NCBI GenBank assembly: GCA_934691925.1
Contig: CAKUTI010000033.1
Coordinates: 1-19,447 of the forward strand
DNA from: an uncultured Treponema sp.
Lineage (GTDB): Bacteria > Spirochaetota > Spirochaetia > Treponematales > Treponemataceae
Direction of reading: 5' to 3'
DNA: 19,447 bases
Shown here: positions 1 through 8,292 of the stretch, in pieces
Numbering within the stretch: position 1 is the stretch's first letter
Layout: every line of letters begins with the position of its first letter
Notes under the pieces: model-generated
Database searches by the model: none
What the model was told of the DNA's origin: nothing
The model's input: only the letters and a program-made list of their open reading frames with translations
Position numbers and translations under genes: made by a program

Positions 1-268
1 TTATCAGATTTTCAACAAAGCCACCGCTGTACCCAATCCATTTTGCCTCAGTAGTATTTATAGAGCCTGTCGTGCTTATAAAACCATCCCCCCCCCCGTA
101 CTTTTCTTCAATCTTCAATGTTGTAGTTCCATCAGAATTCGATGCCGATGTTGAGCCGCCTCCAGAACTGTCGCTTCCTCCATCCCCGCTGTCGCTTGAA
201 CATCCGGCGAATCCAAATAAAAATGCGGATACGCAAAACAAAGCTGTAAGTTTAACAACTTTTTTCAT
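1..268 (-). CDS. Secreted lipoprotein, possible carbohydrate-binding N-terminus (partial, 3' end beyond the window)
   Basis: The frame is open from an ATG at 268 to the window edge, 89 codons, preceded by an AAGGGG ribosome site. Residues 1-22 form a lipoprotein signal peptide ending in a loose lipobox (FAGC, Cys23). A Ser/Gly/Asp-rich linker follows at about 24-47. From about residue 50 the sequence resembles the first strands of CBM6/CBM35-type carbohydrate-binding modules, with a TTGS stretch and then GYSGGFVEN. That resemblance is by eye and tentative. The G10 tract at residues 58-61 lies in frame. The divergent neighbour is a secreted SGNH esterase, so a polysaccharide-degrading or glycan-binding surface protein is a reasonable guess. 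The catalytic part, if any, lies outside the window. Confidence 0.8.
   Translation of the reverse strand, partial: MKKVVKLTALFCVSAFLFGFAGCSSDSGDGGSDSSGGGSTSASNSDGTTTLKIEEKYGGGDGFISTTGSINTTEAKWIGYSGGFVENLI
88..97 (-). repeat. G10 homopolymer inside the lipoprotein reading frame
   Basis: Ten consecutive C on the plus strand, read as ten G in the lipoprotein gene (codons for Tyr-Gly-Gly-Gly-Asp). With ten G the frame stays open to the window edge. With nine G a TAA follows four codons after the tract region. With eleven G a TGA appears about a dozen codons later. Such tracts are known slipped-strand switches in several bacteria, including treponemes. Phase variation here is inferred. Confidence 0.75.
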
Positions 269-389
269 TAAAATCCCCTTTTTTATATTTTTCACTCATT
301 TTATAATCAGAATTATTCTAATTCCATATAAAATATGATTATTACGATAAAAACACACCGGCAGATTTTCTATATATGCTTGTTCTTAA

Positions 390-418
390 TTGAAATTCGT
401 TTTTATCATCATTAAAAT
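390..418 (+). promoter_or_regulatory. Sigma-70-type promoter of the SGNH esterase gene
   Basis: TTGAAA (390-395), a 17-base spacer, then TAAAAT (413-418). The predicted start near 425 leaves a leader of about 25 bases that carries AAAAGGAG at 436-443, well placed for the ATG at 451. It lies in the 182-base divergent gap with the lipoprotein gene, for which I found no convincing promoter. Confidence 0.5.
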
Positions 419-450
419 TAAATCCATCATTTTCAAAAAGGAGTAATAAA

Positions 451-2019
451 ATGAAAAGATTTATCGCCGCTCTTGCAGCAGCAACAATTTCTCTTTCTGC
501 ATTTGCTCTCGATGCTAACATTGCAAACAACGAAAAAGTCGAGAACGTTGCTGCAATCACAGAAATCGAGAATCCAAAAGGAAAGAAAATCTTCGTTGTG
601 GGAGACTCAACACTCAGCTCTTTCAGCGATGCTTATTATATGCCGCGCTACGGCTACGGAACACGCCTTCAGGACTATCTTGAATCAAAAAAAGTCGAGG
701 TCATCAACCTTGCAATGTCAGGACGCTCTTCAAAGAGCTTCACAACTGAGGCGAACTACCAGACTCTCAAGAACAACATCAAGAAAGGCGATTTCCTGAT
801 TATCGGATTCGGACACAACGACGAGAAAGCCGAGGAAGCCCGCTACACAAATCCTAACGGCTCAAAGGAAGAGGCAGGCTCTTTCAAGAATTCTCTTTAT
901 GAAAACTATGTAAAGCTCGCTTTGGATAAAAAAGCGACACCGATTCTCTGCACTCCGATTGTACGCCGCGCGCCTGGAAAAGCGTATGAAGGCGCTTTCG
1001 TCCACATTACAAGCGATGTCGCAGGATTCCCGGGCGGTGACTATCCGAAAGCAATCCGCGAGCTTGGACAGGAAACAAAGACTCTCGTGATTGATTTGAC
1101 AAAAATCACAAAGGAACGCTACGAGAAGCTCGGAGATGAGGAGACAGCGAAATTCCATGCGCAGCTTTCACACAAGCCAGCCTCAGTTGATAACACACAC
1201 TTGAACTATTACGGAGCGGCAACTGTCGCTTACGATGTTGTTCAGGAAGCAGCAAAAGGAAACAAGCAGTTTGCAAAGCTCGTGAACAAGAAAGCGATTG
1301 CCCCGACAGCGGACTTGCTCGTTTTCGCAAAAAATCCTGAATATGTGATTCCAAAATACTCAGAATTCAATCCTGCCGAGGACGCTTCTCAAATCTTCAC
1401 AACAACAGCGCCTTGGTACGGAACAGTATTCGGAGACTGCGGCGGAGCTGAAAAAATCGCTGACCCGGAATGTTTTGAAATCGTTGAGGAAGGAAACAAG
1501 GTCATTCTTCACTCAGGAGCAAAAGACGGAAGCAAATCAGTCGGAAAAATCGCTTCTGCATCAGACGGACTCGCGTTCTACTTCCAGAAAATCGACATCA
1601 CAAAGGACTTCACTTTGACAGCCACAGCAAAAGTCCTAAACGTGGCAAAGAACAATCAGGTGGCTTTCGGCCTTATGGTCCGCGATGATGTCTACATCGA
1701 CAAATTCGACAACTCTATCAATTCTGACTACATCGCAGTCGGCGGATTCAAATTTGCGGCTCCGACAGCTTCAAGCTACTCAAGAATCGACACAGCTCTC
1801 ACTCCAACCGAGTCAGTTCAGCCAATCGCAAACGGAACTGTTGTAGACCTTTCAATCACAAAGAAAGGAAACGTCTACACTGTAAAATGCGGCTCAAATC
1901 CAGAAGTTTCATACACAGCGGACTTGAAGAATGTTGACGCTAGCAACGTTTACGCAGGACTTTACACAGCTCGCGCAGCTTACGTTGAGTTCTCAAACGT
2001 AAAATTGACAATGAACTAA
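451..2019 (+). CDS. Secreted SGNH/GDSL esterase, rhamnogalacturonan acetylesterase-like, with C-terminal beta-sandwich domain
   Basis: 522 residues. Residues 1-19 form a signal peptide (cleavage likely after SAFA). The SGNH hydrolase domain spans about 45-270. It shows block I GDSTLSS with nucleophile Ser53, block II NLAMSGRS with Gly91, block III GFGHND with Asn123, and block V DNTHLN with Asp247 and His250, so the catalytic set is complete. The GDST start and DxxH end match the rhamnogalacturonan acetylesterase (RhgT/YesT) branch, which removes acetyl groups from pectin backbones; the substrate is inferred. Residues about 310-522 form an extra all-beta region, perhaps a LamG- or DUF1349-like carbohydrate-binding fold. 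The AAAAGGAG ribosome site fixes the start at 451. The gene has its own promoter and a strong terminator, so it is probably monocistronic. Confidence 0.88.
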   Translation: MKRFIAALAAATISLSAFALDANIANNEKVENVAAITEIENPKGKKIFVVGDSTLSSFSDAYYMPRYGYGTRLQDYLESKKVEVINLAMSGRSSKSFTTEANYQTLKNNIKKGDFLIIGFGHNDEKAEEARYTNPNGSKEEAGSFKNSLYENYVKLALDKKATPILCTPIVRRAPGKAYEGAFVHITSDVAGFPGGDYPKAIRELGQETKTLVIDLTKITKERYEKLGDEETAKFHAQLSHKPASVDNTHLNYYGAATVAYDVVQEAAKGNKQFAKLVNKKAIAPTADLLVFAKNPEYVIPKYSEFNPAEDASQIFTTTAPWYGTVFGDCGGAEKIADPECFEIVEEGNKVILHSGAKDGSKSVGKIASASDGLAFYFQKIDITKDFTLTATAKVLNVAKNNQVAFGLMVRDDVYIDKFDNSINSDYIAVGGFKFAAPTASSYSRIDTALTPTESVQPIANGTVVDLSITKKGNVYTVKCGSNPEVSYTADLKNVDASNVYAGLYTARAAYVEFSNVKLTMN

Positions 2020-2035
2020 ACCTTAGCTAAAAAAC

Positions 2036-2076
2036 AAAAAACGCTGCAACAGCAGTTAGCTTTTGCAGCGTTTTTT
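2036..2076. terminator. Bidirectional intrinsic terminator between esterase and chemoreceptor genes
   Basis: A perfect 14-bp inverted repeat (2036-2049 and 2063-2076) with a 13-base loop, a GC-rich core CGCTGC, six A on the left and six T on the right. It therefore works as a terminator for the plus-strand esterase and the convergent minus-strand chemoreceptor operon. Confidence 0.9.
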
Positions 2077-2111
2077 ATATCTCTATATTTAATATTTATA
2101 GAAATCAATTA

Positions 2112-4220
2112 TCAAACAGTAAACAAGTCAATCTGGCTTCTAATTCCGTTTATCGTGTCATGGACTGTGCTGGAAATTTCGTCAAGGGCAGCCCCGGAAT
2201 TTTTGATATTCTCTGTATTGACAGAAATCTTATCCATGCTGGCTCTTATAATTTCAGTCGTTTCGTGAAGACGGTTCACCTCTCCTAAAATCTGTTTGTT
2301 GCCTACAGCCATTTCCTTAGATGCGGAACGGACCTCGCTCGTATTGTCGTTCATCAAGTGCAGAGACTCGATAATTTGCTTTGAGCCTTCATGCTGCTCC
2401 TCCATAGCCGCCTTTATCTGCATAACAAGCTGCTGAGTTCCGTTTATGCTTGTGTTTACAGACTCAAAAGATGCGCTTGAAGCCGCTGAAGCCTGAACAA
2501 CATTGATAATAGAATCCTGAATTTTCTGAAGCTCTTCGCCGATTTTTTTTGACTGTGCAGCCGAAGTTTCGGAAAGTTTTCTTATTTCATCAGCAACAAC
2601 GCTGAACCCTCTTCCAGCATCGCCAGCATGGGCAGCCTCAATCGCCGCATTCATTGCAAGGAGATTTGTCTCATTCGCAATCGAGGAAATTGTCTTGTTC
2701 GCATCCTGAAGCATTTTCGACTGCTCTTCAATCTTCTTGATTCTATCGTTCACATTTTTCTGTCTTTCAATTCCGTCAGCGGCATTTTCTGTGAGCCGGT
2801 CAAAAGAGCGCGCCATATTGCTTACAGAATTGTTCACGCTCGAAATGTTTCCAATCATCTGCTCCACTGCCGCGCTGGCTTCTGTAACTCCACTCGCCTG
2901 GTTCTCTATCATATGCTCAAGAGACTCAATGTTCTTTGATATTTCCTCAACCGCGCTGACAGTCTCAGAAACAGAGCCGGCCTGATTTTCAATCTGGGAG
3001 TCTATTTCGCCCAAATCCTTTATGATGCCCTGAATCGAAACTCCGTTTTCAGAAATTCTGTCCTGAAGCCCTTCATTGACATTCTCAAGAATATCCTCAG
3101 ACTTCTTCAAATCAAAAACAATGTCATGCAGCTTCTGCATAAACTGATTGAATCCGGCTCCAAGCGCGCCGATTTCATTATTGCTTTTGACTGCGAGTTT
3201 CTGCGTTAAATCGGCGTTTCCAGTAGCGATTTTCCGTATGCTGTTGCGGACTTCCCGGAGCGGCTGAACAGCAATCAAAAGAAGAACTACGCAAGTTGAA
3301 ATAAGAAGAAAACCGATAACAGTGCTGACTATAATAATCGTTATTCTAAGCGAATTGCCCGCTGAGTTAATCTGGCTTACAGGAATCATAAGCATTGTTG
3401 TCCACGGAGTTCCAAGAACAGGCGCATATGAAACATAGTTCTCGATGCCTGCCGGATCCGTAAAGTAACCGTCGCCGCTACGTCCTTTTACAGCCTCTTT
3501 TGCGACAGAAACAAAGCCTTCATATCCTGCCTTGTCGCTGTAAAGCAAGTCCATATATTTTTCCTGTCCCTGCATTCGCGAAACCAAAACGCCGTCGCTT
3601 CCAACTAAAATAGCTTTTCCATTTTCGCCTAAAGAAAGATCTGAGACCATCTTGTCTATTTCATCAAGCTTGACCGCGCCTGCAAAGACACCAATCAGCT
3701 TTCTGTTTGAATCAAAAGCAGGCCTTGCAATATAGTAGCAAACGCTGCCGTCTGGAATAAATTCAATGTTTGAAACATATCTTTCGAGCCTATCATTCAT
3801 TATCGCCCGGAAAAACGGCATTGAAATTACTGTTATAGTGCGTCCGTCGCTTGTATATCCGACTCCGTCAGGCGTGCAGAACATAATATAGTTAAAGTAT
3901 TTGTTTCTGATGTCATCGTGTGTTGAAATCCATTCCAAAATCTCGCCGGTATCACCACGCTTAGTAACATCGTTGTCAGAATAAATGCGCAAATCATTCA
4001 CAAGCACCTCATTCCAGTTGCTCACCTTTCCAGCGTCTTCTTTTATAACTTTCTCGCTGAAAGAAGCATAGTCATTCTTTGAGAAATTTTTCACCATCCT
4101 GACGATTATTCCATTTTGAACGACAAAAAACACAACAAGAGAAACCAAGATATTCATTGAAAACTGCACAGCCAAATGGCCGTACTTCTTGTTCTTTTCA
4201 GAAGCTCTAATTTCTACCAT
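2112..4220 (-). CDS. Methyl-accepting chemotaxis protein with dCache-type sensor
   Basis: 702 residues. A membrane helix lies at about 17-41. An extracytoplasmic domain of about 240 residues follows, with the spacing of a double Cache sensor. A second helix at about 285-315 and a HAMP domain come next, then a long cytoplasmic coiled coil. The conserved hairpin tip of MCP signalling domains is present ([17 protein letters not shown], then [12 protein letters not shown]). The RxWY-type amino-acid pocket signature of many dCache receptors is not evident. The protein ends in DLFTV without the pentapeptide that tethers CheR/CheB. The start at 4220 lies 12 bases after the stop of the binding-protein gene, and its AAGGA ribosome site overlaps that stop codon (TAAGGA), so translation of the two is probably coupled. 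Confidence 0.95.
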   Translation of the reverse strand: MVEIRASEKNKKYGHLAVQFSMNILVSLVVFFVVQNGIIVRMVKNFSKNDYASFSEKVIKEDAGKVSNWNEVLVNDLRIYSDNDVTKRGDTGEILEWISTHDDIRNKYFNYIMFCTPDGVGYTSDGRTITVISMPFFRAIMNDRLERYVSNIEFIPDGSVCYYIARPAFDSNRKLIGVFAGAVKLDEIDKMVSDLSLGENGKAILVGSDGVLVSRMQGQEKYMDLLYSDKAGYEGFVSVAKEAVKGRSGDGYFTDPAGIENYVSYAPVLGTPWTTMLMIPVSQINSAGNSLRITIIIVSTVIGFLLISTCVVLLLIAVQPLREVRNSIRKIATGNADLTQKLAVKSNNEIGALGAGFNQFMQKLHDIVFDLKKSEDILENVNEGLQDRISENGVSIQGIIKDLGEIDSQIENQAGSVSETVSAVEEISKNIESLEHMIENQASGVTEASAAVEQMIGNISSVNNSVSNMARSFDRLTENAADGIERQKNVNDRIKKIEEQSKMLQDANKTISSIANETNLLAMNAAIEAAHAGDAGRGFSVVADEIRKLSETSAAQSKKIGEELQKIQDSIINVVQASAASSASFESVNTSINGTQQLVMQIKAAMEEQHEGSKQIIESLHLMNDNTSEVRSASKEMAVGNKQILGEVNRLHETTEIIRASMDKISVNTENIKNSGAALDEISSTVHDTINGIRSQIDLFTV

Positions 4221-4232
4221 AAGACAGTTTCC

Positions 4233-5882
4233 TTACTTTATTGCATTCTTAAAAATTCTGTTGACTGCGACAGCATGGAATTCAATTCCTTTCACAGCCG
4301 GATTTATCATATTGGCATCACACTGCTGATAGAAAGGCGTTACAGCCACATCTTCCATAAGCATAGTTTCCGCCTGTTTCAAAGCCTTCCATCGCTCCTG
4401 CGGAATTGTGCAGAGATCTCCGTCTGAGCAGCGGGCAATCAAAGCGTTGTACTGCGGATTTGAGTAGCTTTCATAATTGTTTTCGTTTCCAGTCACCCAC
4501 ATGGAAAGATATGTCATAGGGTCAGCGTAGTCAGGACCCCAGTTTGTTAGCCCGATTTCAAATTCATGCCTTGCCATAATTTTGCGCCGGTCAGCTTTTG
4601 GAACAATCCTTAATTTTATATGGACATCTTTCAAATTTTCTTCTACCTGATGCTTAAATGACTCCGCCGCAATTTTCTGGGCCTCCACATCAGCCACAAG
4701 GAATTCTATTTCAAAATCGTTTTTGCCAGTCTCAAGCTTTGCTTTATTCAAAAGCTCACGCGCGCGTTCTGGATTAAATGAGCAGTAGTCAGGGAATTCG
4801 GGCTGATTTGGCGTAAAATCCACACCGTTTGAGTCAAAAGCAAAGCCGCGAGGAACGCAGGCATAGGAGGCAACAGAACCGTCTGAAATTTCTTCAGACA
4901 TCAGCTCGCGGTCAAAAGCAAGAGCCAAGGCCTGCCGCAAATTCTTGTTTTGCAGTTTCGGCTCCTTTAAGTTAAAAGAAAGATAAAACAGGAAGCCAGA
5001 ATCTACAGCCTTGAACGCAGGATTTTCTTTCTCGCTTTTTACTTGCTCACCGTCAATAGAAACCAAGTCTATCTCTCCGCGGTTGTATCTTCTTAAAGCC
5101 TCATCTCCGTTCCTCACATAAATGTAATGAAGTCCGCCAAGCTTAACAGAGGAAGCATCATAGTAAGCGGTGTTTTTTACCAATGCAACAGAAGAGTCCG
5201 GCTTGTATTCTGTTAGGAAAAAAGCTCCGTTGCAAAGATATGTCTCTGCGCTAGTTCCGTATTTGTCTCCGACTTTTTTTATAAATTTTTCATTGGCAGG
5301 ATAAAAAGTGCAGAAATATAAAAGCTGGTCAAAATATGAGACAGGAACCTCTAGCTGAACCTCAAATGTGTAATCATCAACCGCGCGGACTCCCAGCTGG
5401 TTCGCATCCATTTTTCCTGCAATAATTGCGCCCGCATTCTTGATTTGCGCAATATCCGCCATCATAAACGCATATTCAGATTCCATCGCAGGATCAACCG
5501 CGCGCTGCCAGCCATAAACAAAGTCATGCGCTGTAACAGGCTCCCCGTTCGACCAAAAAACATCTTTTCTAAGCTTAAAAGTATAAAGCAAGCCGTCAGG
5601 CGAAACAGTCTCTTCATCGCAAATCGCCTTTTTCACCGAGCCATCCTCCGCCATCTGCATAAGGCCGTCCATCATGCTTCCAATGATTTCAAAAGAGCTT
5701 GAGTAAACAGCTTTCTGCTGGTCGATAGTATCAATTGGCTCATTGAACGAAATGCTCAAAACTTGCCCGGGAACAGATTTCTCAGGCAAAGGTCCTGTCT
5801 TCAGAACGCCAGGCTTTTTGCCGCACGAAAAAAACAAAAGCAGAACAGCCAAGCTGACTAGTTGCTTAATAAAGAATTTCAT
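4233..5882 (-). CDS. Oligopeptide/dipeptide-binding lipoprotein (SBP family 5, OppA-like)
   Basis: 549 residues, typical for OppA-like solute-binding proteins. A lipoprotein signal peptide ends in LFFSC with Cys20, so the mature protein is tethered to a membrane surface. The body shows family-5 hallmarks: an early FNEPIDTIDQ segment, the YTFKLRKDVFWSNGEPVTAHDFVYGWQ region split by short variations, the LRQALALAFDR motif in the middle, and a late TNWGPDYADPMTYL segment. No permease or ATPase gene is nearby. The partner gene is instead a chemoreceptor 12 bases downstream, which suggests that ligand capture feeds chemotaxis, or that the transporter lies elsewhere. No ribosome site precedes the ATG at 5882; a TATAAT sits eight bases upstream, and an in-frame TAA four codons upstream rules out an earlier start. 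Confidence 0.93.
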   Translation of the reverse strand: MKFFIKQLVSLAVLLLFFSCGKKPGVLKTGPLPEKSVPGQVLSISFNEPIDTIDQQKAVYSSSFEIIGSMMDGLMQMAEDGSVKKAICDEETVSPDGLLYTFKLRKDVFWSNGEPVTAHDFVYGWQRAVDPAMESEYAFMMADIAQIKNAGAIIAGKMDANQLGVRAVDDYTFEVQLEVPVSYFDQLLYFCTFYPANEKFIKKVGDKYGTSAETYLCNGAFFLTEYKPDSSVALVKNTAYYDASSVKLGGLHYIYVRNGDEALRRYNRGEIDLVSIDGEQVKSEKENPAFKAVDSGFLFYLSFNLKEPKLQNKNLRQALALAFDRELMSEEISDGSVASYACVPRGFAFDSNGVDFTPNQPEFPDYCSFNPERARELLNKAKLETGKNDFEIEFLVADVEAQKIAAESFKHQVEENLKDVHIKLRIVPKADRRKIMARHEFEIGLTNWGPDYADPMTYLSMWVTGNENNYESYSNPQYNALIARCSDGDLCTIPQERWKALKQAETMLMEDVAVTPFYQQCDANMINPAVKGIEFHAVAVNRIFKNAIK

Positions 5883-5890
5883 GGCAAGGG

Positions 5891-5919
5891 ATTATAATAA
5901 AGCGAAGTTTTTTTGAAAA
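5891..5919 (-). promoter_or_regulatory. Promoter of the binding-protein/chemoreceptor operon, probably leaderless
   Basis: On the minus strand TTTTCA (5919-5914), a 17-base spacer, then TATAAT (5896-5891). Only eight bases separate the -10 box from the ATG at 5882, so transcription should start at or within a base or two of the start codon. No Shine-Dalgarno sequence is present. Confidence 0.5.
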
Positions 5920-5988
5920 GTTCTGACAACTAGATGACACAGCAACTTTAGTTTATTTTACCTGAATTTTACATCTTCGCAGCCTTAA

Positions 5989-6017
5989 TTGAAACCTGTT
6001 TCTATTTATGTTATTAT
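5989..6017 (+). promoter_or_regulatory. Sigma-70-type promoter of purA
   Basis: TTGAAA (5989-5994), a 17-base spacer, TATTAT (6012-6017). The predicted transcription start near 6024 lies downstream of an in-frame ATG at 6021, which argues that translation begins at the ATG at 6081. The leader is then about 57 bases. Confidence 0.65.
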
Positions 6018-6080
6018 CTAATGTATTTTTGCACAGAAACGCTTAGCGCGCGGAAAGTGCTAATCCATTTTGGGGGCTTT

Positions 6081-7310
6081 ATGAAGGTCGTTGTTATTGG
6101 CGCTCAGTGGGGCGACGAAGGAAAAGGTAAAATCGTAGATTATCTTGCAGAAGATGCTAAGTATGTTGTGCGCTACGCAGGCGGACCGAATGCCGGACAC
6201 ACAATCGTTGTAGACGGAAAGCAGTTTGCTCTTCATCAGGTTCCAAGCGGAATCCTTTATCCGAACAAGTCGGTTTTTCTCGGAGCCGGAATGGTTATTG
6301 ACCCGGAGGCTCTCTTCAACGAGCTTCAGATGCTCAAGGACAACGGAATCGACTGGGAAGGACGCGTTTTCATTTCTGACCGCGCTCACATAATTCTTCC
6401 ACGCTACCGCAAAATGGACAAGGAACGCGACGCAGCGAGAAAACGCCCGATTGGAACGACAGGACGCGGAATCGGAATCGCATACTCAGAAAAAGCGCAG
6501 AGAGACGGAATCCGGCTTGCCGACCTTGACTGGAAGCAGAAAATCGCCGATTTGGAAGCAGAAGACCTTGAATACATCAACAAATACAAAGACCAGCTGA
6601 TTAAGATGCGCGTTGACTTGACAGAAAAAATGCACGAATTCAAGAAGGATAACATTCTTTTTGAAGGCGCGCAGGGCGCAATGCTCGACATTGACTCAGG
6701 AACTTATCCTTATGTCTCTTCTGGAGCTTCTTGCGCGGCTGGAGCTGCGACAGGCTGCGGAATCGGTCCGCACGACCTGGACAAAATCTTAGGCGTTTTC
6801 AAGGCTTATGAGACACGCGTCGGAAACGGTCCGATGCCTACAGAATTCAACGATGCGGACGAGGCAGAAAGCGAGCTTTGCAGAAAAGTGCGCGACACAG
6901 GACGCGAGTACGGAGTCACAACAGGAAGAGCCAGAAGATGCGGCTATCTTGACCTTGTGGCTTTGCGCTACGCATGCCGTGTAAATTCAATCGATTCTCT
7001 CGTTCTCACTCATCTTGACATCTACGACCCGATGGAGCAGATTGAAGCGTGCGTCGCATACGACATCAACGGAAAAATCGTCACCGATTTCCCGGCTGGA
7101 GTCGAGGACATGGAAAACGCGAAGCCTGTTCTCAAAAAGTTCAAGGGATGGAAAACATCTCTTAAAAAAGTGCGCGACTACGCTTCTCTTCCAAAAGAAG
7201 CGCGCGACTACGTTGAGTTCATTGAAGATTTCTGCGAGACAAAAGTAGGAATCATTTCTGTCGGATACGAGCGCGACGAGACGTTTGTCCGCGATAATCC
7301 GTGGAGATAA
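6081..7310 (+). CDS. purA: Adenylosuccinate synthetase
   Basis: 409 residues from the ATG at 6081. It makes adenylosuccinate from IMP, aspartate and GTP, the first committed step to AMP, in the cytoplasm. Visible family motifs: GAQWGDEGKGK at residues 7-17 (P-loop and catalytic Asp), GGPNAGHT with the catalytic His, GTTGRGIGIAY, FEGAQGAMLDID, GTYPYVSS, and TTGRARRCGYLD near the aspartate loop. It is shorter than the roughly 430 residues of E. coli PurA; the missing residues fall mainly in the helical stretch just before FEGAQG. The start was chosen because an in-frame ATG at 6021 lies ahead of the predicted transcription start and would add 20 non-family residues. A GGGGG at 6072-6076 serves as a ribosome site. 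Confidence 0.97.
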   Translation: MKVVVIGAQWGDEGKGKIVDYLAEDAKYVVRYAGGPNAGHTIVVDGKQFALHQVPSGILYPNKSVFLGAGMVIDPEALFNELQMLKDNGIDWEGRVFISDRAHIILPRYRKMDKERDAARKRPIGTTGRGIGIAYSEKAQRDGIRLADLDWKQKIADLEAEDLEYINKYKDQLIKMRVDLTEKMHEFKKDNILFEGAQGAMLDIDSGTYPYVSSGASCAAGAATGCGIGPHDLDKILGVFKAYETRVGNGPMPTEFNDADEAESELCRKVRDTGREYGVTTGRARRCGYLDLVALRYACRVNSIDSLVLTHLDIYDPMEQIEACVAYDINGKIVTDFPAGVEDMENAKPVLKKFKGWKTSLKKVRDYASLPKEARDYVEFIEDFCETKVGIISVGYERDETFVRDNPWR

Positions 7311-7325
7311 AATAAAGACTTCAAG

Positions 7326-7357
7326 GCGGAGATTTTCAGAAAGTCTCCGCTTTTTTT
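7326..7357 (+). terminator. Intrinsic terminator of purA
   Basis: GCGGAGA (7326-7332) pairs with TCTCCGC (7344-7350), extended inward by T/A pairs, and is followed by seven T. It begins 15 bases after the purA stop codon. Confidence 0.9.
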
Positions 7358-7371
7358 ATAAATGCCGCAAT

Positions 7372-7400
7372 TTCACTTTTGCAGCTTTTCACAGTATAAT
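7372..7400 (+). promoter_or_regulatory. Promoter with -10 box six bases before the start codon
   Basis: TTCACT (7372-7377), a 17-base spacer, TATAAT (7395-7400), then six bases and the ATG at 7407. The transcription start should coincide with the ATG. The AAGG at 7401-7404 is too close to the ATG to act as a normal ribosome site. Confidence 0.5.
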
Positions 7401-7406
7401 AAGGCT

Positions 7407-7769
7407 ATGCGACACAATATCAGGACAAGGCTATCATTTTTGATTTTCACCGCGCTGTTCACGGTTTTTCAGGCAATGTCGCTTTACAGCCAGAACAAAT
7501 TCAAGTCCAGCCTGCTTCAAAATTCAAGCGGAACAGAAATAAATCAGGGAGACAACTTTCCGCCGGTTCAAGTCGCAAAATTTGAAAACAGCAGCGAGAC
7601 ATCTTTTCCGCAAAATTCTGAACCTGAAATTCTCTATGCGTCGAATTTTCCATTTTCAATAAAGATTCTGCCGCCAAAAGAATTCAAAACGTCTAAAAAG
7701 CCAGACAAGAAAATTTCGCATTTAACGCGCTATCTGCGCTCCGTAATCAAAAAACAGACGCTCCAATAA
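7407..7769 (+). CDS. Small exported protein of unknown function
   Basis: 120 residues from the ATG at 7407. A basic N-terminus (MRHNIRTR) and a hydrophobic stretch at about 9-25 form a signal peptide, with likely cleavage near SLYSQ. The mature part is rich in Ser, Asn, Pro and Lys, has no Cys, and shows no recognised domain; its last 30 residues are strongly basic. The frame extends upstream to an ATG at 7362, but that would lie between the purA terminator and the predicted promoter, so 7407 is preferred. It sits alone between purA and the EIIA-like gene. I do not recognise a family. Confidence 0.62.
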   Translation: MRHNIRTRLSFLIFTALFTVFQAMSLYSQNKFKSSLLQNSSGTEINQGDNFPPVQVAKFENSSETSFPQNSEPEILYASNFPFSIKILPPKEFKTSKKPDKKISHLTRYLRSVIKKQTLQ

Positions 7770-7860
7770 TTTTCTCCAATTTTTTCAAAATTTATCTTCT
7801 CTAAAAGACAAAAACGTTGAAAAATCATGCCTGACAAAAAATGCGGGCAAGGAGCATTTT

Positions 7861-8292
7861 ATGGACAAAAACAAGTTTTGGATTTCATCAGATTCTGTGA
7901 CAATAGAGCTAAAAGGAAGCTCCAGCAAGGAAATAATAGAGGAGCTTGTCTCGCTTCTCGAAAAAAGCGGCAAAGTGAATGACAAAAATCAGGTTGTCTC
8001 GGATATTCTAAAAAGAGAAGCCGCCGCAAGCACATTCATAAGAAAGGAAATTTCTGTTCCGCACACGACATCAAAAGGAGTCTCGTCAATCTGCGCCGCA
8101 GCTGGAATTTCAAGAAAAAAAGAAATTTACGTTCTGACAGTCTGGCCGGACTGCACTCCGCACAACTTAAAATGCGTTGCAGCCCTGATGAATTTTCTTA
8201 ACGCAGACGGAGAGCTTAAAAAAATTCTCTCCGCAAAAGACAAGTCAGAGCTTTACCAGCTTTTTGAAAAAGGACTAAAGCAAAGGCTATAA
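7861..8292 (+). CDS. PTS EIIA (fructose/nitrogen type) domain protein
   Basis: 143 residues forming a single PTS_EIIA_2 domain. The characteristic core ILKREAAASTFI runs into SVPHTT, where His68 is the expected phosphorylation site. The rest fits the alpha/beta fold, ending in helices like those of PtsN. No EIIB or EIIC gene adjoins it, so a regulatory PtsN-like role is more likely than sugar transport; this is inference. Treponemes are known for incomplete PTS systems with regulatory use. The ATG at 7861 has AAGGAG at 7849-7854. Its 3' end overlaps the convergent phosphatase gene by six bases, with no terminator between them. Confidence 0.85.
   Translation: MDKNKFWISSDSVTIELKGSSSKEIIEELVSLLEKSGKVNDKNQVVSDILKREAAASTFIRKEISVPHTTSKGVSSICAAAGISRKKEIYVLTVWPDCTPHNLKCVAALMNFLNADGELKKILSAKDKSELYQLFEKGLKQRL

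Noticed and set aside
72..338. Plus-strand open frame of 88 codons at the left end
   Set aside because: It is antisense to the lipoprotein gene, has no ribosome site, and its sequence is the low-complexity shadow of a Ser/Gly linker.
471..800. Alternative open frames inside the esterase and other large genes
   Set aside because: They overlap genes with full family motifs and show no ribosome sites or recognisable products.
6043..6063. TTAGC/GCTAA inverted repeat in the purA leader resembling a CIRCE heat-shock operator
   Set aside because: The right half resembles CIRCE, but the left half differs and the spacer is far too short for the nine-base gap of true CIRCE.
6021..6080. Upstream in-frame ATG that would lengthen PurA by 20 residues
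   Set aside because: It lies before the predicted transcription start, adds non-family residues, and the ATG at 6081 begins exactly at the conserved N-terminus.
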